Shown here piece after piece: positions 45,957-51,506 of a DNA stretch of 64,000 nucleotides. The notes beneath the pieces were generated by a model. It was not told the DNA's origin. It was given only the letters and a program-made list of their open reading frames with translations, and made no database searches. The stretch is from Bog-473 sp963840435 (lineage in GTDB: Bacteria > Actinomycetota > Acidimicrobiia > Acidimicrobiales > RAAP-2), in the NCBI GenBank assembly GCA_963840435.1, contig CAWIYY010000012.1, positions 947,895-1,011,894 on the forward strand. Reading direction: 5' to 3'. The position numbers and the translations under genes are program-made. How positions within the stretch are numbered: the first letter of the stretch is position 1; the number at the start of each line of letters is the position of its first letter.

Positions 45957-46433
45957 CTATGTCTCCTGTAGCTCAGAGGTCCAATTGACCTCTTGGATCC
46001 GCGCATCGAGCTCACGAGCTCGCCGAGCGACATCCGAGGCCTGCTGTCGCAGGTCCCTGACGTCGAGGGCGCGCATGAACTTCAGCTCTGACCTGGTGGC
46101 CCGCATGAACCCGACCTGCTGTTGCGCACCCGATGCCGCGTCGGCCGACGTCTTGAGCATCGAGTACCTGAGCCTGAGCACGTCTCGCTCCGCCAGCGCA
46201 TCCGTCAAGGTCCGACCGTCCGCCATTACGGTGCCTGAGTTGGTTCTGTTGATGTTGCGGATCAGACCCTCGAGCTCCTCCAACACGGCCGACGCCACCG
46301 ACACGAGGTCGCGGGCGTCCTCTGGCGGCTGCTCGCCCTCCTGATAGCGAGCGCTCACTTGGATGCGCTGCTTGAGCTGCTCCAAGCTCCTGTTTCGATC
46401 GGCACGCAGCAGCAGTGCCTCTGCAAGCTTCAT
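45957..46433 (-). CDS. DIP1984 family protein
   Basis: 158 aa. Start ATG 46433 is fixed by AAAGGAGG seven bases upstream. MKLAEALLLRADRNRSLEQL, INRTNSGTVMADGRTLTDALA and ARRARELDARIQEVNW are the hallmark segments of DIP1984-like (septicolysin-named) proteins: a long helical protein of unknown biochemical role. It is 45 bases downstream of rtcB on the same strand, so it is likely co-expressed with the ligase and possibly with the tRNA array. Confidence 0.8.
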   Translation of the reverse strand: MKLAEALLLRADRNRSLEQLKQRIQVSARYQEGEQPPEDARDLVSVASAVLEELEGLIRNINRTNSGTVMADGRTLTDALAERDVLRLRYSMLKTSADAASGAQQQVGFMRATRSELKFMRALDVRDLRQQASDVARRARELDARIQEVNWTSELQET

Positions 46434-46478
46434 TGTCTTTCCTCCTTTGTTCAAAGTTGTCTGTTGTGATCGGGTCTC

Positions 46479-47652
46479 TTACGTCCCCTTGAGGTTCACG
46501 ACCTGGTGCAGCTCGTGGACCACCTCGACCAGATCGGCCTGGTCGGCCATGACCTGGGCGATCGGCTTGTACGCATCGGGGTGCTCGTCGACCAGCTGAT
46601 CTGCCATCGTGTCGTCCCATGCCCTACCCGCCATGGCGCTTCGGAGCGACTCGGTCGTCAGTTGACGGAACGCGGCCTTGCGACCGAGCCGTCGACCGGC
46701 GCCATGCGAGCTTGACTTGTACGAAGCCTCGTTGCCCTTGCCGCGCACGATGAACGACGACGCGCCCATCGAGCCCGGAATGACTCCCAGGTCCGAGAGT
46801 CCGGCCCGGATCGCACCCTTGCGGGTAATCCACACCTCCTCGCCCCGATGCGTCTCCTTGACGGCGTAGTTGTGGTGGCAGTTAATGCGCTCTGTCTCTA
46901 CAGCGTGCGGCACGGCTACCCGCAGAGCCGCGAGGGCGGCATTCATCATCTGCTCGCGATTGCCCCAGGCGTAGCGCTGGGCCCACAGCATGTCCGCCAC
47001 GTAGGCGTCGAACTCCGGCCGGCCCTCGGCCAGCCAGGCGAGGTCGCGGTCCTCAAGGACCTGACACTCCTCCAGGGCGAGCAGGCGAGCCGTCTTGATG
47101 TGGGCCGTGGCCAGCTGGTTGCCGATGCCTCGGCTACCCGAGTGGAGCACGATCCAGACGCGGTCGCGCTCGTCCAGGGCAGACCTCCACGAAGTGGTTA
47201 CCGCTGCCGAGGCTGCCGAACTGCGCGGCAAAGGTCGTCCTCTGACGCTCCGAGAGCTCGGATGCCGAGCCCGGCGGCAGTCCCAAGGCTTCGAGCGCCG
47301 GCGGCACACTGCCCTGAGAGCGATCATGCCCCTTTCCGACACCCGCCGGAAGGCGGTTGCGCAGCAAGCCATGGAGCGCTGAGAGGTCGTCCGGCAGCTC
47401 GGCTGCCGCGAGATTGGTCTCTGCCGCCACCATGCCGCAGCCGATGTCGACACCGACCGCTGAGGGCAGGAGTGCATTCTTGGTCGCCACCACACTGCCG
47501 ACCGTTGCCCCCAGACCGAAGTGTGCGTCTGCCATCAGGCAGACGGGTCCGGCCAGGATGGGCAGCCGTGAGGTCCGCAAGGCCTGCTCGAGGGCGTTGT
47601 GGTCGAGCTCGCTGGCCCATGAGGTCAGGTTCGCGTTGATCTGCTTCGGCAT
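46479..47652 (-). CDS. rtcB: RNA-splicing ligase RtcB, frameshifted in this sequence
   Basis: About 390 aa when joined. Start ATG 47652 after AGAAGGGAAG. First frame: CLMADAHFGLGATVGSV, GVDIGCGMVAAET (metal site), GSLGSGNHFVEV. Second frame: VLHSGSRGIGNQ, INCHHNYAVKE, IPGSMGASSFIVRGKG and the nucleotide-linked HGAGR (catalytic His). The frame changes at 47177-47179 (GGG on the plus strand); removing one base gives HFVEVCLDERDRVW. RtcB joins 2',3'-cyclic phosphate and 5'-OH RNA ends, such as those of tRNAs cut in the anticodon loop. It lies just downstream of the tRNA array. Confidence 0.88.
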
Positions 47653-47683
47653 CGTGTTCACTTCCCTTCTGCGTTGACACAGC

Positions 47684-47710
47684 GACAACCAAATAGCACG
47701 CCAGAGTGGG
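47684..47710 (+). repeat. Copy A of the GACAAC-Y-AAATAG element
   Basis: Starts GACAACCAAATAGCACGCC and continues to TGGG. 24 of 27 bases match copy B at 50743-50769 on the other strand. Lies 32 bases upstream of the rtcB start, in antisense orientation. Confidence 0.55.
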
Positions 47711-47841
47711 TCGTCTGACCGACCTGTCTGTTCGAGCAGGGTGGTAACCGGACGCATGGAGTGAGCGCCCAGCTCCTTCAGCTGGCCCGTTTGCCGGTCC
47801 ACCCACATGAACGTGTTCCAGCCATCGGGCTGTCTGCAAAG

Positions 47842-47914
47842 AGCCGGTGGAGAGTGTCGAACTCTCGCACTCCCGCGTACGAAGCGGGCGCTCAGCCACC
47901 CGAGCATCACCGGC
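47842..47914 (-). tRNA. tRNA-Thr (CGT)
   Basis: 73 nt. Acceptor GCCGGTG/CACCGGC perfect, D-stem GCTC/GAGC, anticodon loop TTCGTAC (T33), T-arm GAGAG/CTCTC. Last intact tRNA of the array in transcript order; rtcB follows. Confidence 0.85.
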
Positions 47915-47918
47915 GAGG

Positions 47919-47991
47919 TACCCCCGACACGATTCGAACGTGCACACGCTGGGTTTGGGCCAGCCGCCTCTTCCGTTTGGGCTACAGGGGC
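47919..47991 (-). tRNA. Unusual tRNA with anticodon CAA (Leu by code)
   Basis: 73 nt, acceptor GCCCCTG/CGGGGGT, anticodon stem GCTGG/CCAGC, loop CCCAAAC with C33, T-loop TTCGAAT. It has a short (class I) variable loop whereas normal tRNA-Leu is class II, so its charging is uncertain. Confidence 0.65.
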
Positions 47992-48000
47992 CAGATGGGT

Positions 48001-48068
48001 TGGGGCCCCGGGTGCCGACCCCCACGCGGATGGTTGATAAGACCGACCTGGGCGACCGGTCCGGCCCC
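48001..48068 (-). pseudogene. Degenerate tRNA-like sequence
   Basis: Six-pair acceptor GGGGCC/GGCCCC and a short D-stem are present, but the anticodon stem has only three pairs (loop CTTATCA would read TAT) and the T-arm is disrupted. Spacing matches the array, so probably a decayed tRNA. Confidence 0.4.
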
Positions 48069-48073
48069 AGTCG

Positions 48074-48141
48074 CAGCGCTCCGTACTGACCGGAGATCTT
48101 CGGGCTTATGAGACCCGTGAGGTCACCATCCCTCCCCGCTG
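48074..48141 (-). tRNA. tRNA-Met/CAT-type, divergent
   Basis: Strong anticodon arm CGGGT CTCATAA GCCCG (CAT, T33) and T-stem CTCCG/CGGAG, but only five acceptor pairs (CAGCG/CGCTG) and T-loop GTCAGTA. Could be elongator Met or an Ile2 (lysidine) type; may be impaired. Confidence 0.6.
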
Positions 48142-48166
48142 CGGTGTTGCGGATCCGAAGACCCAG

Positions 48167-48239
48167 GGTGAATGAGGAGAATCGAACTCCCTACTGGGTA
48201 GGTCACGACCACCCGCCTCTCCATCCGGCTCCATCCACC
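48167..48239 (-). tRNA. tRNA-His (GTG) with C33
   Basis: Encoded G-1 opposite discriminator C73, the His identity pair, with acceptor GTGGATG/CATTCAC. Anticodon stem GGTGG/CTACC, loop TCGTGAC: position 33 is C. Confidence 0.85.
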
Positions 48240-48265
48240 ATGTCGTGGGCAGCTTGTGCCCCAAG

Positions 48266-48337
48266 TGCATCCGGGAGGTGCTGACCCTCCGACTTCCGCG
48301 GTGTGAACGTGGCGCTCTGCCGTTGAGCTACGGATGC
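48266..48337 (-). tRNA. tRNA-Val (CAC)
   Basis: 72 nt. Acceptor GCATCCG/CGGATGC, discriminator A, anticodon loop TTCACAC. T-stem GGAGG/CCTCC closes a non-canonical loop GTCAGCA. Confidence 0.85.
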
Positions 48338-48347
48338 GTGTTGAGCG

Positions 48348-48420
48348 TGCTGGCGGCCGGACTCGAACCGGCTCAGGCGGGATTAAAAGTCCCGGGTCCG
48401 TCCCGTCGGGCGCCACTAGC
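48348..48420 (-). tRNA. tRNA-Lys (TTT)
   Basis: 73 nt. Anticodon arm CGGGA CTTTTAA TCCCG, T-loop TTCGAGT. One mismatch in the acceptor (GCTAGTG/CGCCAGC). Discriminator A. Confidence 0.85.
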
Positions 48421-48426
48421 GATTGG

Positions 48427-48498
48427 TCGGCCCGCCTCGTGTCGAACGAGGCCTTCCGCTGTATCAGAGCGGCGTCGTCACCGGCTGACTCCGGGCCG
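48427..48498 (-). tRNA. tRNA-Ile (GAT)
   Basis: 72 nt. Acceptor CGGCCCG/CGGGCCG, anticodon arm CCGCT CTGATAC AGCGG, T-arm CCTCG TTCGACA CGAGG, discriminator A. Confidence 0.88.
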
Positions 48499-48510
48499 TG
48501 AGTGCATCGG

Positions 48511-48582
48511 TGGACACCGGGCATTTCGAAAGCCCGACCTCCGGCGTGTCGTGCCGGCGCTCTGCCCCTGAGCTAGGTGTCC
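48511..48582 (-). tRNA. tRNA-Val (GAC) with C33
   Basis: 72 nt. Acceptor GGACACC/GGTGTCC, anticodon arm CCGGC ACGACAC GCCGG: position 33 is C. The T-stem has one mismatch next to the loop. Confidence 0.85.
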
Positions 48583-48586
48583 GTGG

Positions 48587-48658
48587 TGGTCATGGGTGGT
48601 TTCGATCCACCGCCTCGCGTGTTTCAGACGCGCGCTCTCCCAACTGAGCTACACGACC
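48587..48658 (-). tRNA. tRNA-Phe (GAA)
   Basis: 72 nt. Acceptor GGTCGTG/CATGACC, anticodon arm CGCGT CTGAAAC ACGCG, discriminator A. CCA is encoded after it. Confidence 0.9.
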
Positions 48659-48662
48659 ATGG

Positions 48663-48736
48663 GGCCGGCCCCGGGAGTCGAACCCGGATCAACTGGGTTA
48701 CAAAGCCAGCGCCCACTCCCGGAGGGCCCGGCCGGC
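48663..48736 (-). tRNA. tRNA-Thr (TGT)
   Basis: 74 nt. Acceptor GCCGGCC/GGCCGGC, anticodon loop TTTGTAA, T-arm CCGGG TTCGACT CCCGG. CCA is encoded. Confidence 0.85.
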
Positions 48737-48753
48737 ATTCTCTCCTGGGCAGG

Positions 48754-48918
48754 TCACGCTGCGTCGTATGGGAGGGATCCTTCATCGACCTGCACGAGTC
48801 GCAGCGTGGGCGCTCCGGAGTCCAGCGTCGTCAGCACCGGGCGAGGGTTCGTCGCGTCGCCGCTGGGCGCGCCCACCTCGTCCTCGGGAGCGACGAGTGT
48901 GAGCCGATTGCGTTCCAT
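48754..48918 (-). CDS. 54-aa ORF inside the tRNA array
   Basis: Starts MERNRLTLVAPEDEVGAPSG after AAAGGAG six to nine bases upstream, in the only tRNA-free gap (48737-48939) in the middle of the array. Composition is acidic and protein-like (NPRPVLTTLDSGAPTLRLV), unlike the shadow frames crossing tRNAs. No family recognised. Its mRNA would be part of the array transcript. Confidence 0.55.
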   Translation of the reverse strand: MERNRLTLVAPEDEVGAPSGDATNPRPVLTTLDSGAPTLRLVQVDEGSLPYDAA

Positions 48919-48939
48919 ATGGGCACTCCTTTCAAGTGG

Positions 48940-49010
48940 TTCGGGAGGAAGGTGTCGAACCCTCATCTCAAGGACCAAAACCTTGCGTCTTGCCGTTGGA
49001 CGACTCCCGA
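48940..49010 (-). tRNA. tRNA-Gln (TTG)
   Basis: 71 nt. Acceptor TCGGGAG/CTCCCGA, anticodon arm CAAGG TTTTGGT CCTTG, T-loop TTCGACA, discriminator A, CCA encoded. Confidence 0.9.
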
Positions 49011-49098
49011 GCGGACAGATGGAGGGGTCAATGGGTACCGCCCCCATTACTCGTGGGTGGAAGCCACGCGTGTATCTGTCAACACCTTGACCCCGACG

Positions 49099-49170
49099 AG
49101 CAGTAGGCGGGTCCCGACCCCGCGACCTTCTCGTTGGCAACGAGACGCTCTGCCACTGAGCTACTACTGC
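49099..49170 (-). tRNA. tRNA-Gly (GCC)
   Basis: 72 nt. Acceptor GCAGTAG/CTACTGC, anticodon arm TCTCG TTGCCAA CGAGA, T-stem GCGGG/CCCGC with the non-canonical loop GTCGGGA. Confidence 0.88.
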
Positions 49171-49175
49171 GATGG

Positions 49176-49246
49176 AGGCACCGGCTGGAGTCTCACCAGC
49201 GTGTCCCGGGTTGCAATCGGGTACCTGAATCCTCGGCCACGGTGCC
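49176..49246 (-). tRNA. tRNA-Cys (GCA)
   Basis: 71 nt. Acceptor GGCACCG/CGGTGCC, discriminator T as required for Cys, anticodon loop TTGCAAC. T-stem GCTGG/CCAGC has loop TGAGACT. CCA encoded. Confidence 0.85.
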
Positions 49247-49250
49247 AGGG

Positions 49251-49323
49251 CTGCGGAGGAGGGCATCGAACCCCCGACGACGGTGGTTAACGGCCACCCG
49301 CTCTTCCGCTGAGCTACTCCGCA
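49251..49323 (-). tRNA. tRNA-Asn (GTT) with C33
   Basis: 73 nt. Acceptor TGCGGAG/CTCCGCA, discriminator G, anticodon arm GGTGG CCGTTAA CCACC: position 33 is C, where the standard copy at 44015 has T. Confidence 0.9.
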
Positions 49324-49444
49324 AAATGTGCGCACTGGATCACGTCATGCCTCGGGGGGAGTGCACGCCGGCTTTCCTTTTGTGTTGTCCACCGCAGGCC
49401 TTGCGCCCACAGGACGGACCGGGGTGCGCGTCTCCGGCCGACGG

Positions 49445-49515
49445 TGACCCGTGCAGGACTCGAACCTGCGTCCGCTGCGTGAGGGGCAGCCGTCCTACCG
49501 CTGGACGAACGGGCC
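49445..49515 (-). tRNA. tRNA-Glu (CTC) with C33
   Basis: 71 nt. Acceptor GGCCCGT/ACGGGTC, anticodon arm GCTGC CCCTCAC GCAGC: position 33 is C. T-loop TTCGAGT, discriminator A. Confidence 0.85.
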
Positions 49516-49526
49516 GTGAACTTGAG

Positions 49527-49613
49527 CGGAAGGTAGAGGTGTCGAACCTCCACGGCTGAGCCGTGTCACTGTTTTCGAATCAGGGTGCCCCCAGCCAACG
49601 AGGCATACCTTCC
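49527..49613 (-). tRNA. tRNA-Ser (CGA)
   Basis: 87 nt class II. Acceptor GGAAGGT/ACCTTCC, discriminator G, long variable stem CACGGC-TCA-GCCGTG, loop TTCGAAA. The anticodon stem is weak (three pairs). Confidence 0.8.
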
Positions 49614-49617
49614 AGGG

Positions 49618-49702
49618 CGGAGGGGCAGCGGATCGAACGCTGGCGAGGTTGCCCTCGGCCATCGCTTAGCAAGCGAGCACCTTTCCTCTCGGTCAACCCT
49701 CC
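49618..49702 (-). tRNA. tRNA-Ser (GCT)
   Basis: 85 nt class II. Acceptor GGAGGG/CCCTCC, discriminator G, anticodon loop TTGCTAA, variable stem GAGG...CCTC, T-loop TTCGATC. Confidence 0.85.
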
Positions 49703-49737
49703 AATGCGACAGTCGGGACGAATGTCTTCGTCCGACG

Positions 49738-49810
49738 CGCCCCCGGCTCGATTCGAACGAGCATCCTCCGGTGTAGGAGACCGTTGCGCGTCCATTCGCG
49801 CCACGGGGGC
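49738..49810 (-). tRNA. tRNA-Arg (CCT)
   Basis: 73 nt. Acceptor GCCCCCG/CGGGGGC, anticodon loop CTCCTAC on a four-pair stem, T-arm GCTCG TTCGAAT CGAGC. Confidence 0.88.
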
Positions 49811-49832
49811 AGTGGGACCCGAATCGGTCCAG

Positions 49833-49905
49833 AGCCACCACCCGGAGCCGACCCGGGGACCTCAGCCGTACCAGGGCTGCGCTCTTCCCACTGAGCTATG
49901 GCGGC
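49833..49905 (-). tRNA. tRNA-Thr (GGT)
   Basis: 73 nt. Acceptor GCCGCCA/TGGTGGC, anticodon arm CAGCC CTGGTAC GGCTG, T-stem CCCGG/CCGGG with the non-canonical loop GTCGGCT. Confidence 0.88.
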
Positions 49906-49909
49906 GTGG

Positions 49910-49984
49910 CCTCGTCGACTGGACTCGAACCAGTGGCCTCTGCCTTCGGAGGGCAGCGCTCTTGTCCGTCTGAGCTACGACGAG
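49910..49984 (-). tRNA. tRNA-Arg (CCG)
   Basis: 75 nt. Acceptor CTCGTCG/CGACGAG, anticodon arm CTGCC CTCCGAA GGCAG, T-loop TTCGAGT. Confidence 0.9.
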
Positions 49985-49988
49985 CTGG

Positions 49989-50061
49989 CACCCCGGCCAG
50001 GATTCGAACCCGGAACTGGAGATTCGTAATCTCCTGTGATCATCCGTTTCACCACCAGGGC
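49989..50061 (-). tRNA. tRNA-Arg (ACG)
   Basis: 73 nt. Acceptor GCCCTGG/CCGGGGT, anticodon arm GGAGA TTACGAA TCTCC, T-loop TTCGAAT. A34 is the normal inosine site of bacterial tRNA-Arg. Confidence 0.88.
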
Positions 50062-50065
50062 TTGG

Positions 50066-50138
50066 CGCCACAGACGGGTTTCGATCCCGTGGCCTCCGCC
50101 TTGACGAGGCGGCGCTCTCCCGATTGAGCTACTGCGGC
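50066..50138 (-). tRNA. tRNA-Asp (GTC) with C33
   Basis: 73 nt. Acceptor GCCGCAG/CTGTGGC, discriminator G, anticodon arm CCGCC TCGTCAA GGCGG: position 33 is C. CCA encoded. Confidence 0.88.
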
Positions 50139-50169
50139 ACGATGAGGCATTGGCCGGGCCTCGCCGGTG

Positions 50170-50241
50170 CTCGGGAAGATGGATTCGAACCACCGTCTCT
50201 CGGTCCAGAGCCGAGCGTCCATACCGCTGGACCACTCCCGA
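50170..50241 (-). tRNA. tRNA-Gln (CTG)
   Basis: 72 nt. Acceptor TCGGGAG/TTCCCGA, anticodon arm CTCGG CTCTGGA CCGAG, T-loop TTCGAAT. Confidence 0.9.
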
Positions 50242-50267
50242 ATGCTGCGGTGTTGGATCACCGCCGG

Positions 50268-50342
50268 TCTGGTTGAACGGACTCGAACCGCCGACCCCCA
50301 CGTCCCGAACCGGGTGCTCTGTCCAAACTGAGCTACAACCAG
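50268..50342 (-). tRNA. tRNA-Pro (CGG)
   Basis: 75 nt. Acceptor CTGGTTG/CAACCAG, loop TTCGGGA as in bacterial tRNA-Pro(CGG), T-loop TTCGAGT. The anticodon stem contains two mismatches. Confidence 0.8.
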
Positions 50343-50369
50343 GTGTTGCGACCGGATGATCCGGCCGAG

Positions 50370-50443
50370 TGCGCCCCGAGGGGCTCGAACCCCCGACGAC
50401 ATGGATTAAGAGTCCATCGCTCTACCAACTGAGCTAGGGGCGC
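50370..50443 (-). tRNA. tRNA-Lys (CTT)
   Basis: 74 nt. Acceptor GCGCCCC/GGGGCGC, anticodon arm ATGGA CTCTTAA TCCAT, T-loop TTCGAGC, discriminator A. Confidence 0.92.
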
Positions 50444-50447
50444 TTTG

Positions 50448-50532
50448 TGCGGGCGGAGAGAGTCGAACTCTCACGGGCGTAAGCCCACCGGGGTCTGAGC
50501 CCGGCGCGTCTTTCCTGTTCCGCCACACCCGC
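50448..50532 (-). tRNA. tRNA-Leu (CAG)
   Basis: 85 nt class II. Acceptor GCGGGTG/CGCCCGC, discriminator A, anticodon arm CCGGG CTCAGAC CCCGG, variable stem GGGC...GCCC. Confidence 0.92.
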
Positions 50533-50536
50533 ATGG

Positions 50537-50609
50537 TGGACCCAGCCGGGCTCGAACCGGCACGCGTCTCGTTGCAAACGAGGGGCACTGCCACTCGTGC
50601 TCTGGGCCC
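50537..50609 (-). tRNA. tRNA-Ala (TGC)
   Basis: 73 nt. Acceptor GGGCCCA/TGGGTCC, anticodon arm CCTCG TTTGCAA CGAGA, discriminator A, CCA encoded. The G3:U70 Ala identity pair is present (G3 opposite T70 in the DNA). Confidence 0.88.
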
Positions 50610-50613
50610 AGAG

Positions 50614-50696
50614 TCCCGGTGGGTCGAATCGAACGACCGCAGGCAAACGCCACGCGGTTTACGGCCGCGTTCCTCTAGCCAACAGAGGTCACCGGG
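50614..50696 (-). tRNA. tRNA-Tyr (GTA) with C33
   Basis: 83 nt class II. Acceptor CCCGGTG/CACCGGG, discriminator A, anticodon arm CGCGG CCGTAAA CCGCG: position 33 is C. T-loop TTCGATT. Confidence 0.88.
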
Positions 50697-50698
50697 GC

Positions 50699-50744
50699 GG
50701 GATCGGTCGGTGTGGCGACGTCGAATAGACGTGGCCCCGATCCC
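50699..50744 (-). other. tRNA-like mini-element between tRNA-Tyr and tRNA-Trp
   Basis: 46 nt closed by an eight-pair stem GGGATCGG/CCGATCCC, with an internal hairpin ACGTC-TATTC-GACGT. It sits where an array member would be, but is too short for a tRNA. A deleted tRNA or a structured processing element are both possible. Confidence 0.4.
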
Positions 50745-50769
50745 CAATCTGGCGTACTATTTAGTTGTC
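50743..50769 (-). repeat. Copy B of the GACAAC-Y-AAATAG element
   Basis: Minus strand GACAACTAAATAGTACGCC then AGATTGGG. 24 of 27 bases match copy A near rtcB, in inverted orientation. It lies downstream of tRNA-Trp in the array transcript. Confidence 0.55.
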
Positions 50770-50823
50770 AATGTGCGATGGTTTATTCGCCGATTTAGGC
50801 AAAAAGGGCAAAGCTTCGCCCAG

Positions 50824-50895
50824 CAGGGGTGGCAGGAGTCGAACCCACGTCCGCCGGGTTGGAGCCGGTTGTCCGTTCCGCTGGACTACACCCCT
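50824..50895 (-). tRNA. tRNA-Trp (CCA)
   Basis: 72 nt. Acceptor AGGGGTG/CACCCCT, discriminator G, anticodon loop CTCCAAC, T-loop TTCGACT. First tRNA of the array in transcript order. Confidence 0.9.
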
Positions 50896-50906
50896 TCGAG
50901 TGTTCG

Positions 50907-50919
50907 CTATTCAGTTGTC
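50907..50919 (-). repeat. Copy C of the GACAAC element (GACAACTGAATAG)
   Basis: Thirteen-base core match to copies A and B on the minus strand, 12 bases before the tRNA-Trp gene. It may be a processing or promoter-proximal signal for the array. Confidence 0.4.
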
Positions 50920-50929
50920 CGTCTGGCCC

Positions 50930-50967
50930 AGGAAAACAAAAGAGCCGCCCCCTTTCGGAAGCGGCTC
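50930..50967 (-). terminator. Rho-independent terminator upstream of the tRNA array
   Basis: Minus strand GAGCCGCTTCC-GAAA-GGGGGCGGCTC (50967 to 50942): eleven pairs including two G-U, GAAA tetraloop, then TTTTGTTTT. It would end the transcript of the 52-aa ORF and insulate the array, whose promoter must then lie in or after the hairpin. Confidence 0.75.
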
Positions 50968-50997
50968 CTCAACGAACTGGACGTATGTAAGTCCTAG

Positions 50998-51156
50998 TTA
51001 TGCCGTTGAGGGCACCTCCTGGGGGTCGGTGGCGACCCAATTGAAGGATTGGGCCTTCAATGTCTGGGCCATGGCGCGCCCGCGCGACGTCAGAAGGCTC
51101 TCAGAGCCTTCCGGGTGCCGGTGCGTCCGGCATATGCCCGCATAGACGTGCTTCAT
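50998..51156 (-). CDS. 52-aa ORF upstream of the array terminator
   Basis: Starts MKHVYAGICRTHRHPEGSES at 51156, 30 bases before a good terminator. The upstream minus strand has TATATCAT, with TATCAT ending about 8 bases before ATG, so a leaderless start is possible. A frame extension to 51204 (MSKCSHKRADR) would cross that box. No family recognised. Confidence 0.5.
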   Translation of the reverse strand: MKHVYAGICRTHRHPEGSESLLTSRGRAMAQTLKAQSFNWVATDPQEVPSTA

Positions 51157-51506
51157 GGTGCGAATGATATACCGGTCAGCCCTCTTGTGGGAACACTTGC
51201 TCAATTCCGTACAATTCTCTCATCCACCATTTAGATATTTGCGTCACGACGTTCTGCCATATGCCGAGGAGCGACAAAACTGCATCTCGAGTTCCTTCGC
51301 GTGACCCCGGTCCGTTGAAGACGCGAGCTCACCACGCCGTCTCCCTCTTCGGTCAATCTCGCTCCGATCGCCTCCGCGCGAGAAGCATGATGGTGTCGTG
51401 GACATTCACCCTCTACCCCTGGTCCTCGCCTCCGGGCAAGCCGGTGCCGTGGGCAGTTGAGCCCACTTCGACAAGCAGGATCGTTCCTCGGACAAGTGCC
51501 AGTCTT
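51157..51506. other. Intergenic region without a recognised gene
   Basis: 350 bases between the 52-aa ORF and the FUSC-like gene. It is AT-richer near 51180-51240. No tRNA or protein signature. Confidence 0.4.

Noticed and set aside
48577..49290. Long open frames across the tRNA array on both strands
   Set aside because: They run through well-formed tRNA cloverleaves and lack ribosome sites; tRNA genes in arrays often leave such frames open.
47842..50895. Regular spacing of the array considered as a CRISPR or tandem repeat
   Set aside because: Units are different tRNAs sharing only the T-arm and D-arm consensus; no identical repeats with unique spacers.
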